Part shown: positions 25,133 through 33,326 of the stretch, piece by piece | How the letters are laid out: each line of letters begins with the position of its first letter | Position numbering within the stretch: the first letter of the stretch is position 1 | DNA from: Candidatus Avelusimicrobium pullarium | Lineage (GTDB): Bacteria; Elusimicrobiota; Elusimicrobia; Elusimicrobiales; Elusimicrobiaceae | DNA length: 64,000 nucleotides | NCBI GenBank assembly: GCA_944323745.1 | Contig: CALUTQ010000001.1 | Coordinates: 124,001 to 188,000, forward strand | Direction of reading: 5' to 3' | Position numbers and translations under genes: made by a program | Notes under the pieces: generated by a model | What the model saw: only the letters and a program-made list of their open reading frames with translations | What the model was told of the DNA's origin: nothing | Databases searched by the model: none

Positions 25133-25133
25133 T

Positions 25134-26081
25134 TTATTTTACTTTGGCAAAAATCATACGTCCCGAAGACGTTTGTAAAATGGAATAGACCGCCACTTCC
25201 GTCCGTTTGCCGATAAATTTGCGGCCGTCTTCCACCACCACCATTGTGCCGTCGTCCAAGTAGCCGATGCCTTGCTCTTTTTCTTTGCCGTCTTTCATAA
25301 TGAACAAAGACATCGTTTCCCCGGGCAGCACCACCGGTTTAAGGGCGGTGGCCAAATCGGCAATATTCAGCACGACTACGTCGTACAGCGCGCCGATTTT
25401 ATTTACGTTAAAGTCCAGCGTAACCACTTCCGCGTCAAAGCTTTTGGCCAGCTTTACGATGCGTTCCGTGTCGTTTTCCGCTTTAGGCGTTTTAGAGGTA
25501 ATGCGCACGGCAATTTCCTTCAACTCCTGCAAGCGGGTGGCCACATCCAGCCCGCGGCGGCCTTTGGCCCGTTCCAGCGGATCTTTGGAAGCGGCCATTT
25601 TATTTAACGCTTCCAGCACGAACACCGGAATAACAATAATGCCGGACAGAAAATTGATTTCGCACAAATCTACAATGCGTCCGTCCATCAATGCGCTGAC
25701 GTCGGCCACTTTAAGGTGGCGGCCCTTATAGGAAAGACCCTCCAAATCGCGCGATTTAAACAAGCAGGCCAACACGCCAAATACGATAAGCACAATTTCC
25801 ACCGTACGCCCGTATTGCGTCCACCAGGCCAAAGAAGCCGTGCCGGAAAGGTTGAGCATTGCATAGTCGGTAAACACATAAAGCAAAAAACCCAATAAAA
25901 AGCCCGAGCAGGCAATCATAATTTTAATCAGCCGCAGGCGCTTAAAAACGGCTTCGGCGATAATGACAATCAGCGCGCACAGCAGCCCCGCCGCCAGGGA
26001 TAAAGGCTCTTTATCAATAAAATCATACGTCAGAAAAGGAAACGCAATAAGCGTGGAAAAACGAAAAATCCAAATAGGCAT
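25134..26081 (-). CDS. membrane PIN-TRAM domain protein (YacL-like)
   Basis: A 315-residue protein with four hydrophobic segments in the first 110 residues, then a PIN domain (start VADVSALMDGRIVDL, with acidic residues in NDTERI and TLDFNVNK) and a C-terminal TRAM domain. This is the layout of Bacillus YacL and relatives, putative membrane-tethered RNases. The neighbourhood with ispD/ispF and cysS is the conserved one known from many bacteria, which supports the call. It heads the five-gene operon; GGAGGG precedes the ATG. Confidence 0.88.
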   Translation of the reverse strand: MPIWIFRFSTLIAFPFLTYDFIDKEPLSLAAGLLCALIVIIAEAVFKRLRLIKIMIACSGFLLGFLLYVFTDYAMLNLSGTASLAWWTQYGRTVEIVLIVFGVLACLFKSRDLEGLSYKGRHLKVADVSALMDGRIVDLCEINFLSGIIVIPVFVLEALNKMAASKDPLERAKGRRGLDVATRLQELKEIAVRITSKTPKAENDTERIVKLAKSFDAEVVTLDFNVNKIGALYDVVVLNIADLATALKPVVLPGETMSLFIMKDGKEKEQGIGYLDDGTMVVVEDGRKFIGKRTEVAVYSILQTSSGRMIFAKVK

Positions 26082-26138
26082 AAGCCCTCCGAAATGCCGC
26101 CCGGGTGCACCGGCCGGTATAAATTAAAGTATATGTAT

Positions 26139-26168
26139 ATTTTATCATTCCAAGGACATCTTTGTCAG
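26139..26168 (-). promoter_or_regulatory. candidate promoter of the PIN-TRAM/ispDF/cysS/add operon
   Basis: Minus-strand CTGACA (26163-26168), 18-nt spacer and TAAAAT (26139-26144), about 50 nt before the ATG. Confidence 0.45.
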
Positions 26169-26181
26169 AAAACAAATCACT

Positions 26182-26213
26182 AAAAAAAGAAGGCCTTTTA
26201 GCGAGGCCTTCTT
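26182..26213 (-). terminator. terminator of the cysteine-rich pilin gene
   Basis: AAGAAGGCC pairs with GGCCTTCTT; the minus-strand product ends in a T run, 20 nt after the stop. Confidence 0.8.
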
Positions 26214-26233
26214 CTATTTAGGGATAATTAAAA

Positions 26234-27514
26234 CTAAATACAGCAAGATACCTCATAGACGTCCACGTGGTATTGTGTTTTAATTCCAGGGGTCGTCTTC
26301 TTTTCTGCGGTACAATGCAACGTAGCACTGGTATATTGATACACACGGCCTAACTCTGTTCCATCCCAATAATAAGGCGTACAAGAATTTACCGTCTGGC
26401 TAGCATAAACGCTACAGCTAGCGCTGGTCCCATCCGTGGAACCGCACCGCCCTGATACACACAGTTTTTTACACGCGTCATTTGCAGACGGCAATGAAAC
26501 AATTTGAACATTGTTCCCTGTAGTATAACTAATAGACGAAGGACAGGTTTTAGTAGGAGGACACGAACCGTTGCGTTTGGAACAGCATCCGCTTCCTTGT
26601 GTCCAATAACCGGTAATATCCGTTGTGGTAATAGTGGTTGAAGAAGTGCGCGTAGACATCACATATTCATTGCAAGTTTTTCCTTTATCTTTCGAAGAAC
26701 AAGTAAAACGATTTTTCTCTGAAAAATAACTACCACCACACGAATTTTCCATCTTTCCGGCACCGGGATAAGGGATGTCATAACTATCCACTAAAGTGCG
26801 GTTTGATCGGCAGCAGCTGTCCCCAAATATGACCCACTGACAAGATTCATCACAGCGCTTAACAACCTGACCGAAATCGCATCCTTCCGAATCGTATATA
26901 GGAGCCCCAGGAGTACAGACTCCTTCTCCTCCGCAAGAAGTCCAATCTCCTGTCTTCCATTTTCCAGTTGTTGTGTCACACGTAACCTCACGACTTTGAG
27001 ACCCGCAATTTCCACAAGCCTGCTGTGCAATAGGACGGGAACTCTCGCTGCAAGTCAAGACAGGAGGCTCTGGGTCAACAACACTGTCCGAAGCGCACTC
27101 ATCCTCCGGAATGATCAAAGATGCACAAGGACGATAGCTTTTATTTAATCGGTCACAATATTCTCCTTCACAACAGATCAAGCCATTTTTATAGGACAAC
27201 ATTTTTAATTGATAGCCCTTGCTTGAAGAAGCTGTTATTCCGGTTCCCGTCAGCCCATATACATAATTTTGACTTGGAGCAGTTTGAGCCAGCATTTCCA
27301 ATTGTGTGCTATCCGTCTGATATTTCTTTCCCAGCACACATCTTTTTTCTTGTTCTGTTCTAACTGCAGAAAAAACTTCTTCCGCTTCGGTTGTTTTTCT
27401 TGTTTCTAGTACCCGTGTAAATTTAGGAACTGCTACCGACGCTAAAGTCCCCAATACAATAACAACTACTAAAAGTTCCGTCAATGTAAAAGCCTTTTTC
27501 TTGTTCCTTTGCAT
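26234..27514 (-). CDS. giant cysteine-rich pilin-like protein
   Basis: A 426-residue protein with a prepilin N-terminus: basic leader MQRNKKK, cleavage expected after Ala8 (Ala instead of the usual Gly) before FTLTELLVVV, Glu5 of the mature form present, then a hydrophobic helix. The rest, far longer than normal pilins, has 32 cysteines, including five CC pairs or CxxC-like clusters, so up to 16 disulfides. Around residues 160-195 the spacing CGNC...VTC...WTSCGGEGVC resembles thrombospondin type 1 modules, a likeness I judged by eye. It is A+T-rich compared with neighbours and stands alone. An adhesive tip pilin is a plausible guess. Confidence 0.8.
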   Translation of the reverse strand: MQRNKKKAFTLTELLVVVIVLGTLASVAVPKFTRVLETRKTTEAEEVFSAVRTEQEKRCVLGKKYQTDSTQLEMLAQTAPSQNYVYGLTGTGITASSSKGYQLKMLSYKNGLICCEGEYCDRLNKSYRPCASLIIPEDECASDSVVDPEPPVLTCSESSRPIAQQACGNCGSQSREVTCDTTTGKWKTGDWTSCGGEGVCTPGAPIYDSEGCDFGQVVKRCDESCQWVIFGDSCCRSNRTLVDSYDIPYPGAGKMENSCGGSYFSEKNRFTCSSKDKGKTCNEYVMSTRTSSTTITTTDITGYWTQGSGCCSKRNGSCPPTKTCPSSISYTTGNNVQIVSLPSANDACKKLCVSGRCGSTDGTSASCSVYASQTVNSCTPYYWDGTELGRVYQYTSATLHCTAEKKTTPGIKTQYHVDVYEVSCCI

Positions 27515-27666
27515 TGGATTATCCTTTACTCATAAATAATAATTCCTTCCCGTTGGCAAAACGCAATATAAATGGAATTACGATTATTAATATAGCAAAA
27601 AAAACAATTTTACGAACGAATTTTTTTTATTGAACAAACAAATACGGAAACTAAAACGTAATTTGA

Positions 27667-27672
27667 TATCAT
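27667..27672 (+). promoter_or_regulatory. -10 box placed for a leaderless folD transcript
   Basis: TGA-TATCAT (extended -10) ends exactly 6 nt before the folD ATG, with no Shine-Dalgarno between; transcription would begin at or next to the start codon. No clear -35 box. Confidence 0.45.
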
Positions 27673-27678
27673 ATATGT

Positions 27679-28557
27679 ATGATTTTAGAGGGAAAAACAT
27701 TGGCCGCCCGTTTGCGCGCCCCTTTACAGCAGAGGGCGCAGCAGGTGTATTCCGCCTTGGGCCGCCCCATTTGCCTGACGGCTATCGGTTCTTCCGACGA
27801 TTACGGCGCCTATGTGTATATGAAAAAAGAAGTGCAGGCCGCCGAAAAATTAGGCGTGCAGGCACACATACACGAAGTAAATGCCGCAACGCCGGTTGAG
27901 CAGTTCCTTTCCCTTCTGCAGCAAGCCTCTGCCGACCCGCAAGTAGACGCCATTTTAATTCCGCGTCCGTTGCCGCCGGCGTTGGCCGAAAGCGGCTTTA
28001 CCCGTTTTATTGCGCCGGAAAAGGATATAGACGGTATGTCCAATATCTCGGCCGGCAACCTGTTTTTATGCAAAACCTGGCAAGACGTTGCGCACTTGCC
28101 CACCTTTGTGCCTTGCACCGCTATGGCGGTCATCCGCCTGTTGGACGAATACGGCATTGACCCGCAGGGAATGGAAGCCGCCGTTATAGGGCGTTCCCCC
28201 ACGGTCGGCCGCCCGCTGGCCCACTTGCTGACCTGCCGCAATGCCACGGTAAAAATTTGCCATACGTTTACCCGCAGTTTGGCAGACTCGCTGAAAAATG
28301 CCGATTTAATTTGCGCCGCAGCCGGCCATTCCGGCCTGCTGACGGGAGCGGAAGTAAAAGAAGGCGCCGTAGTAATAGACATCGCCACCAATTTGGACAG
28401 CCAGGGCCGCCTTTGCGGCGACGCCTGCACCCAGCAGCTGCTGGACAAAAACTGCCGCGTTTCCCCCGTTCCCGGCGGAGTGGGGCCGGTAACGCTTGCG
28501 TGTTTGCTTGAAAACATTATATTATCAGGTGAAAGAAAGATTAAGGAGACCATATGA
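27679..28557 (+). CDS. folD: FolD-like methylenetetrahydrofolate dehydrogenase/cyclohydrolase
   Basis: FolD converts 5,10-methylene-THF to 10-formyl-THF in one-carbon metabolism. The 292-residue protein has the expected Lys50 in YVYMKKE, KDIDGMS near 117-123, the GRSPTVGRPL nucleotide loop and the C-terminal PVPGGVGPVT. Two normally strong motifs differ: the usual G-x-x-P-A-S before the tyrosine is SSDDYG, and the Q-L-P-L-P motif is P-R-P-L-P at 97-101, so the conserved catalytic glutamine is a proline. It may have only one of the two activities. It overlaps the following lipoprotein gene by 4 nt. Confidence 0.88.
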   Translation: MILEGKTLAARLRAPLQQRAQQVYSALGRPICLTAIGSSDDYGAYVYMKKEVQAAEKLGVQAHIHEVNAATPVEQFLSLLQQASADPQVDAILIPRPLPPALAESGFTRFIAPEKDIDGMSNISAGNLFLCKTWQDVAHLPTFVPCTAMAVIRLLDEYGIDPQGMEAAVIGRSPTVGRPLAHLLTCRNATVKICHTFTRSLADSLKNADLICAAAGHSGLLTGAEVKEGAVVIDIATNLDSQGRLCGDACTQQLLDKNCRVSPVPGGVGPVTLACLLENIILSGERKIKETI

Positions 28558-28973
28558 AAAATCTGTCCCATCTGTTGCTTTTGTCTGTTTTTTGTTTTGG
28601 TTTAGCGGCTTGTTCTTCCAGCCAAACCAAAGAAGAACAACCGCCCTATCAGCGCAAAATCTATTTGACTGAAGAAGATTACTTGGAAGATTTGGACCGC
28701 CAAGCCTATACCGAACGCCGCGAAGCCAAACCCAATGTGGAATCGGAATACATTTTTGACGTACAGCCCGATACGCAGAAAAACGTTTATTTCTTTGACG
28801 ACCGCACCCAGCCTATGGTGCCCGGCGTACCCAGCGAACGCGATTACCGCAAAACCAAACGCCTGTGGGAAAAACCGCGCCGCTACTCGCCGGATCAATA
28901 TTACGGCGGTCAGCCGGCTGCCGCGGCGGACACGTCCACCTCAACAGATACTTATTCCGGTTACGATTATTAA
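28554..28973 (+). CDS. small predicted lipoprotein
   Basis: 139 residues with a lipoprotein signal ending in LAAC (Cys about residue 20), then a polar, tyrosine- and arginine-rich mature region with many charged residues and a Thr/Ser-rich tail ending GYDY. No family recognised. It is coupled to folD by an ATGA overlap with AAGGAG upstream, and a terminator follows. Confidence 0.75.
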   Translation: MKNLSHLLLLSVFCFGLAACSSSQTKEEQPPYQRKIYLTEEDYLEDLDRQAYTERREAKPNVESEYIFDVQPDTQKNVYFFDDRTQPMVPGVPSERDYRKTKRLWEKPRRYSPDQYYGGQPAAAADTSTSTDTYSGYDY

Positions 28974-28976
28974 AAT

Positions 28977-29006
28977 AAAACCCCGCGCTTTAAAACGCGG
29001 GGTTTT
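28977..29006. terminator. terminator between the lipoprotein and glycerophosphodiesterase genes
   Basis: AAAACCCCGCG pairs with CGCGGGGTTTT; T runs on both strands serve the two converging genes. Confidence 0.85.
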
Positions 29007-29014
29007 TTGTGTGC

Positions 29015-29797
29015 TCAAAGACGCGGAATACGTGTTTTTTTGGAAAGTTTCAGCGGCGTATATTTTTCGCACAGCTGCGGGGGCAGCTCGTGCTTGCCGG
29101 GCAAAAACAGGCCCGGGTTGTCGGTAAAAATACCGTCCACGCCTATACGTTCCAGCGAATGGGCCGTATATTTATCGTTTACTGTATAAACAAACACCTT
29201 GCGCCCTTCCGCGTGGCAGATGTCCACAATTTCTTTGGTAATGCGTGTTTTGTTCATATGCACACTGTAGGCATTAATATTGCGCGCGGTTTGCGGTTCA
29301 AACATACGGGTTAACAGCCCGATTTGTGCCGTAGGCGCTATTTTGCGCAGACGCTGCAGGGTAGGATAGTCAAAGCTGGAAAAAAGCATTTTTTTCATTG
29401 CTTCGGGCCCATACACGCTGGCCCGCTGCCAAATGATTTTTTCAATATCCGGATACACATTGTCATCGTTTTTTATTTCAATGTTTAACAATTCCAAATC
29501 TTCCACAATAACAGGCAGCACTTCCAGCAGCACCGGCGGGCGGACCACCAAGTCTTTGTCAAACGAATGCAAAATGCGGCAATGTTCCAAATCGTCAAAC
29601 GTTACGTCTTTAATTTGTTTGTTGCAGGAGGTATCCGTCCCCAAAAAATAATCGTGATGCACCACCAGACATCCGTCTTTGCTTAAATGAACGTCCAGTT
29701 CGTAATGGGTGCAGCCCTGCTGGCGTGCCAAGGCGAAAGCCGGCAGGGAATTGGCAGGAGCAAGGGCACTGGCGCCGCGGTGTGCAAAATAAATCAT
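29015..29797 (-). CDS. glycerophosphodiester phosphodiesterase
   Basis: Hydrolyses glycerophosphodiesters from lipid turnover to glycerol-3-phosphate and an alcohol. No signal peptide, so the UgpQ-like cytoplasmic type. The 260 residues show His6-Arg7 in FAHRGAS, Glu33 and Asp35 in YELDVHLSKDG, His48 in VVHHDYF, and the LNIEIKND block; the usual PENT is PANS. Expressed alone; its promoter -10 box ends 6 nt before ATG. Confidence 0.88.
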   Translation of the reverse strand: MIYFAHRGASALAPANSLPAFALARQQGCTHYELDVHLSKDGCLVVHHDYFLGTDTSCNKQIKDVTFDDLEHCRILHSFDKDLVVRPPVLLEVLPVIVEDLELLNIEIKNDDNVYPDIEKIIWQRASVYGPEAMKKMLFSSFDYPTLQRLRKIAPTAQIGLLTRMFEPQTARNINAYSVHMNKTRITKEIVDICHAEGRKVFVYTVNDKYTAHSLERIGVDGIFTDNPGLFLPGKHELPPQLCEKYTPLKLSKKTRIPRL

Positions 29798-29803
29798 ACT
29801 CCC

Positions 29804-29831
29804 ATTGTAACAAAAAGCTGTTTTAAGGCAA
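29804..29831 (-). promoter_or_regulatory. promoter for a leaderless glycerophosphodiesterase transcript
   Basis: Minus-strand TTGCCT (29826-29831), 16-nt spacer, TACAAT (29804-29809) with TGT just before it, and a 6-nt gap to ATG. A stem-loop (CCCCGGC/GCCGGGG, 29856-29874) lies further upstream. Confidence 0.55.
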
Positions 29832-29884
29832 ATAACCGTTATGGATAAGAAAATACCCCGGCCAGTTGCCGGGGCATAAGGTGT

Positions 29885-29917
29885 TATAAAAAACGCTTCC
29901 GGTTAAGGAAGCGTTTT
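29885..29917 (-). terminator. terminator of the secA-mscL operon
   Basis: AAAACGCTTCC pairs with GGAAGCGTTTT and is followed on the minus strand by a T run, 8 nt after the mscL stop. Confidence 0.85.
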
Positions 29918-29924
29918 CAAACGA

Positions 29925-30395
29925 TTATTTGTTTTCCAACTCGGCCGTGCATTGCGGGCAACGCAACGCACGGGCGTCTATTTCGCTAAAGCAATAAGGG
30001 CAGGTTTTGGTGGCAGGGGCCTCAGGGGCGGCTTCTTTCTTTTTGCGGTTAAAACGGTTAATGGCTTTAATAAGCAAAAAGATACAAAAAGCCACAATAA
30101 TAAAACTGATAACGGAATTTAAAAAATTACCGATATTCAGCGTGGTGGCACCGGCCGCCTGCGCGGCCCCCAGCGATTCATACGGCCCCGCCGTGGTGGC
30201 GCCTTCTTTAATGACGATAAACCAGTTGGAAAAGTTTACCTTTCCCATCAGCAGGCCCAAGGGCGGCATCATTACGTCAGCCACCATAGAATTGACGATT
30301 TTGGTAAACGCACCGCCAATAATGATACCCACGGCCATATCCAGCACATTGCCGCGCATAATAAACTGTTTAAACTCATTGATGATGTTTTTCAT
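29925..30395 (-). CDS. mscL: large-conductance mechanosensitive channel with zinc-ribbon tail
   Basis: Opens under membrane tension to release osmolytes on hypo-osmotic shock. The 156-residue protein has the MscL N-terminus (KQFIMRGNVLDMAVGIIIGGAFTKIV), two membrane helices around 15-45 and 85-110, and a C-terminal extension with two CxxC knuckles (CPYC and CPQC) that should bind zinc. Such tails occur in other MscL proteins. I start at ATG 30395, with GGAGG upstream and a 4-nt overlap with the preceding stop; a longer frame upstream is not supported. Confidence 0.93.
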   Translation of the reverse strand: MKNIINEFKQFIMRGNVLDMAVGIIIGGAFTKIVNSMVADVMMPPLGLLMGKVNFSNWFIVIKEGATTAGPYESLGAAQAAGATTLNIGNFLNSVISFIIVAFCIFLLIKAINRFNRKKKEAAPEAPATKTCPYCFSEIDARALRCPQCTAELENK

Positions 30396-31114
30396 TTTTT
30401 CTTTTTGCCTCCTATAAGCCCCGCTGCGGCAAACAACGGGGCATACAAATCGTGTTCCAACGGATACCTGATTTCCGAAGGGTTCACGCCAACCACAAAC
30501 CGAACCGGCGCCCCCTCTATGCGGCACAGCGGTTTTTGTTCGTTGCGTTCGCCCATATTTACGGCGGCGGCCGCCGCCAGGGCATCGGCCAAATTAACAA
30601 AGGTTACTTCCAGCTTTTTGCCGAAAATATCTTTTTTGCCGCGCTCGTCGCGCACGCCTTTAAAGCCGGCATACGCGGCCGCCGCGCCGATCACGCCGGC
30701 GCGCAGCGGCAGAATCATACTGTCGGTAATAATAACGCCCAATTTTTTAATGTGATAATGCGCCCGAAGCGCTTTATGCAAATGGGCGGCACAGGCGTAC
30801 AGATCCGTTGGCAAAAGCAGCAGCTTGCCGTCCGCGTTGGACTCGTCAATACCGGCATTGGTCATTATCATACCGTTTTTAACGGTCAGCCAGGCCAGCT
30901 TTGTTTTTAAGGCGGCGTCGCTTTCCTGCCGGATAAGTGCTTCTTTTTGTTTTTTGCTTTTATACGGCACGCTAAGGCCAAGCCACAAACAAATTAATTT
31001 GGAAGACACCACCAAAATATCTCCCTCATTTAGTCGGGCGACGTATTTGCCGATGAAAGCAGGCAAATCGTCATTTTCTTTAAAGACAGCGGTGCGATAG
31101 GCGGTCAGTTTCAT
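30392..31114 (-). CDS. CofE-like (F420 gamma-glutamyl ligase family) protein
   Basis: A 240-residue protein of the F420-0:glutamate ligase-like family. CofE adds glutamate to coenzyme F420-0; relatives in organisms without F420 have no known substrate. Family signs are ILVVSSKLICLWLG near residue 35, the TNAGIDESNADG block near 90, the IITDSM segment and the GVRDERGKKDIFG segment. No other F420 genes are in the window. It is coupled on both sides by ATGA overlaps (hemW before, mscL after). Confidence 0.78.
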   Translation of the reverse strand: MKLTAYRTAVFKENDDLPAFIGKYVARLNEGDILVVSSKLICLWLGLSVPYKSKKQKEALIRQESDAALKTKLAWLTVKNGMIMTNAGIDESNADGKLLLLPTDLYACAAHLHKALRAHYHIKKLGVIITDSMILPLRAGVIGAAAAYAGFKGVRDERGKKDIFGKKLEVTFVNLADALAAAAAVNMGERNEQKPLCRIEGAPVRFVVGVNPSEIRYPLEHDLYAPLFAAAGLIGGKKKK

Positions 31115-32214
31115 TTTTCTTCCTCAAAAGGGCCCACAAAAGCCATAAACGCCTGATTGGCCAAAAACATTCCTTCAAACGTCAATTTTATGAAATCTCC
31201 TTTCTGTGCCACAAGCCCGCGCCGCACCAGTTCTTCTATTTCCCGGGCAAACATTTTTTGCTGTTGCGGGGTTAGCCGTACGCCGTCCAGCATACGCAGG
31301 CCGAGCATAATTTGCTCGCCTTCTTTTTCCTTGCCTTGCAAACATTCAGCAAATTCCTGCAGCGGTTTATTTCCCTCTATGCAATGCAAATAGCCGCGCA
31401 GCGAAGAAATATTGCTGCGCCGCACCCCGTTATGATACGAAGCCGCCGCACTGCCCAGCCCCAAATACTCCCCGTTTTGCCAATAATTCAAGTTATGTTT
31501 GCTTTCCCGTCCGGGACGGGCAAAGTTGGAAATTTCGTAATGTTTATAGCCGGCCGCCTGCAGCACAAAATGGGTTTGTTCCAGCTCTTCGCGCAGCAGG
31601 TCGTCGTCGCTTTGCACCCCCTCTTTATAAAAAGGAGTGCCTTCTTCCACCTGCAAGCCGTAAACGGAAATATGCTCGGGCCCCAGGGAAATCAATCTTT
31701 TCAGCCCGTCCAAAAAAAGTGCTTTGCTTTGCCCGGGCAGGCCGGCAATTAAATCTACGCTGATGTTTTCAAAACCGGCGCGGCGGGCCGCATTATACGC
31801 CTTTAGAAAGGAGGCCGCATCGTGTATGCGCCCGATGCGTTTGAGCACGGCATCGTCAAAGCTCTGTAACCCTAAACTGAGGCGGTTAAAGCCGGCCTGT
31901 TTTAACACGGCCAGTTTGTCCTCAGAGCAGCTTTCGGGGTTGGCTTCCAAAGTACTTTCGGCAAAAGAGGATACCGCCATAAAGTGTTTGGCAATCAATT
32001 GGCACAAGCGTTCCAATTGTGTTGCCGAAAGCAAACTGGGCGTGCCGCCGCCGACATAAAGCGTGTCAAAACGTGCAGGCGCGTAAAAAGAAGCCTCTTT
32101 GTCTAAGGCGGCCAAATAATCATCTATTAAATCTTCGGCGCCGGCAAAAGAGGCAAAATCGCAATAGCGGCATTTTTGCCGGCAAAACGGGAGGTGTATA
32201 TAAAGCCCGCTCAT
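31111..32214 (-). CDS. hemW: HemW-like radical SAM protein
   Basis: A radical SAM protein formerly called oxygen-independent coproporphyrinogen oxidase; HemW acts as a haem chaperone. The 367 residues carry the Fe-S motif C-x3-C-x2-C at Cys11, Cys15 and Cys18 followed by DFASF, then [10 protein letters not shown], and the HemW C-terminal domain. HemW lacks the extra N-terminal region of true HemN, as here. I start at ATG 32214, which overlaps the prfB stop by 4 nt; the frame is open upstream within prfB. Confidence 0.9.
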   Translation of the reverse strand: MSGLYIHLPFCRQKCRYCDFASFAGAEDLIDDYLAALDKEASFYAPARFDTLYVGGGTPSLLSATQLERLCQLIAKHFMAVSSFAESTLEANPESCSEDKLAVLKQAGFNRLSLGLQSFDDAVLKRIGRIHDAASFLKAYNAARRAGFENISVDLIAGLPGQSKALFLDGLKRLISLGPEHISVYGLQVEEGTPFYKEGVQSDDDLLREELEQTHFVLQAAGYKHYEISNFARPGRESKHNLNYWQNGEYLGLGSAAASYHNGVRRSNISSLRGYLHCIEGNKPLQEFAECLQGKEKEGEQIMLGLRMLDGVRLTPQQQKMFAREIEELVRRGLVAQKGDFIKLTFEGMFLANQAFMAFVGPFEEEK

Positions 32215-33326
32215 ACTTTGCGTTCGGCTTCGTGGCGCAAAAAGGCAAAGATAAACGGATCCAAATCGCCGTCCATTACGCCGGTAATATTGGAAGTTTC
32301 GTAATCGGTGCGCAAATCTTTTACCAACTGATAGGGCATAAACACATACGAGCGGATTTGATGTCCCCAAGCAATTTCGCCTTTCTGTCCGTAACGCTTT
32401 TCGGCTTCGGCGCGTTTTTTGTCCATCTCCATTTCATACAGACGGGCTTTGAGCATTTTCATAGCCGTCTGCCGGTTTTGCAGCTGGCTGCGTTCAATAC
32501 GGCAGGACACGACAATACCCGTCGGTTTATGCAGCAGGCGCACGGCCGTTTCCACCTTATTGACGTTTTGGCCGCCGTGGCCGCCGGCGCGGGAGGTTTC
32601 CAGTTCAATGTCGCTTTCGGGTATTTCAATGTTAATGTCTTCTTCAATATCGGGCAGCACATCCACCGAAGCAAAAGACGTATGCCGCCGCGCATTGGCA
32701 TCAAAAGGGGACACGCGCACCAGCCGGTGCACGCCGTTTTCCCCTTTTAAATAGCCGTAAGCGTAGGGGCCCTCTATAATCATAGACGCGTTTTTAATGC
32801 CGGCTTCTTCCCCGGGAAGTACGTCGGTAACCGACACTTTCATCCCGTGCTGTTCGGCCCAACGCGTGTACATACGAAACAGCATTTGCGCCCAATCGCA
32901 CGATTCCGTACCGCCCGCGCCGGCGTGTACCGTCAAGATGGCGGCCAGATTGTCGTGCGGGTCGGAAAGGGTAATTTCAAACTCTTTTTTTTCGGTTTGT
33001 TTTTCCAAATCTTTTAAAGCGGCGTCCAAAGAAGGCAGTTCGTTTTCATCCTGCATTTCCCGTGCCAATTCATACAGCGTTTGCGCATCTTCCAACTGTT
33101 TGCGCAGGCTGTTATAGGTTTCTATGGCGGTTTTAAGACCGTCTATTTTTTTGGTAACGGTTTTGGCTTTTTGCGTGTCATTCCAAAAAGCGGGGTCCGA
33201 GGCCAGCGCCTCCTGTTCGGTCAATTCTTTTTGTTTTTGCGGAATATTTTCCATACGGCCGATTTTTTCTATGCGGCCGCCCAAAGATTCCAGTGCATTT
33301 TCAATGTCTTTAAACTCAATATTCAT
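32211..33326 (-). CDS. prfB: peptide chain release factor 2
   Basis: Recognises UGA and UAA stop codons and releases the peptide. The 371-residue protein has the RF2 tripeptide SPF in [15 protein letters not shown] and the GGQ catalytic loop ([12 protein letters not shown]). The reading frame is continuous through the region where most bacteria have an in-frame UGA and a +1 frameshift, so autoregulation by frameshifting is absent. I use ATG 33326; a TTG two codons earlier is possible. It overlaps lnt by 11 nt. Confidence 0.95.
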   Translation of the reverse strand: MNIEFKDIENALESLGGRIEKIGRMENIPQKQKELTEQEALASDPAFWNDTQKAKTVTKKIDGLKTAIETYNSLRKQLEDAQTLYELAREMQDENELPSLDAALKDLEKQTEKKEFEITLSDPHDNLAAILTVHAGAGGTESCDWAQMLFRMYTRWAEQHGMKVSVTDVLPGEEAGIKNASMIIEGPYAYGYLKGENGVHRLVRVSPFDANARRHTSFASVDVLPDIEEDINIEIPESDIELETSRAGGHGGQNVNKVETAVRLLHKPTGIVVSCRIERSQLQNRQTAMKMLKARLYEMEMDKKRAEAEKRYGQKGEIAWGHQIRSYVFMPYQLVKDLRTDYETSNITGVMDGDLDPFIFAFLRHEAERKV

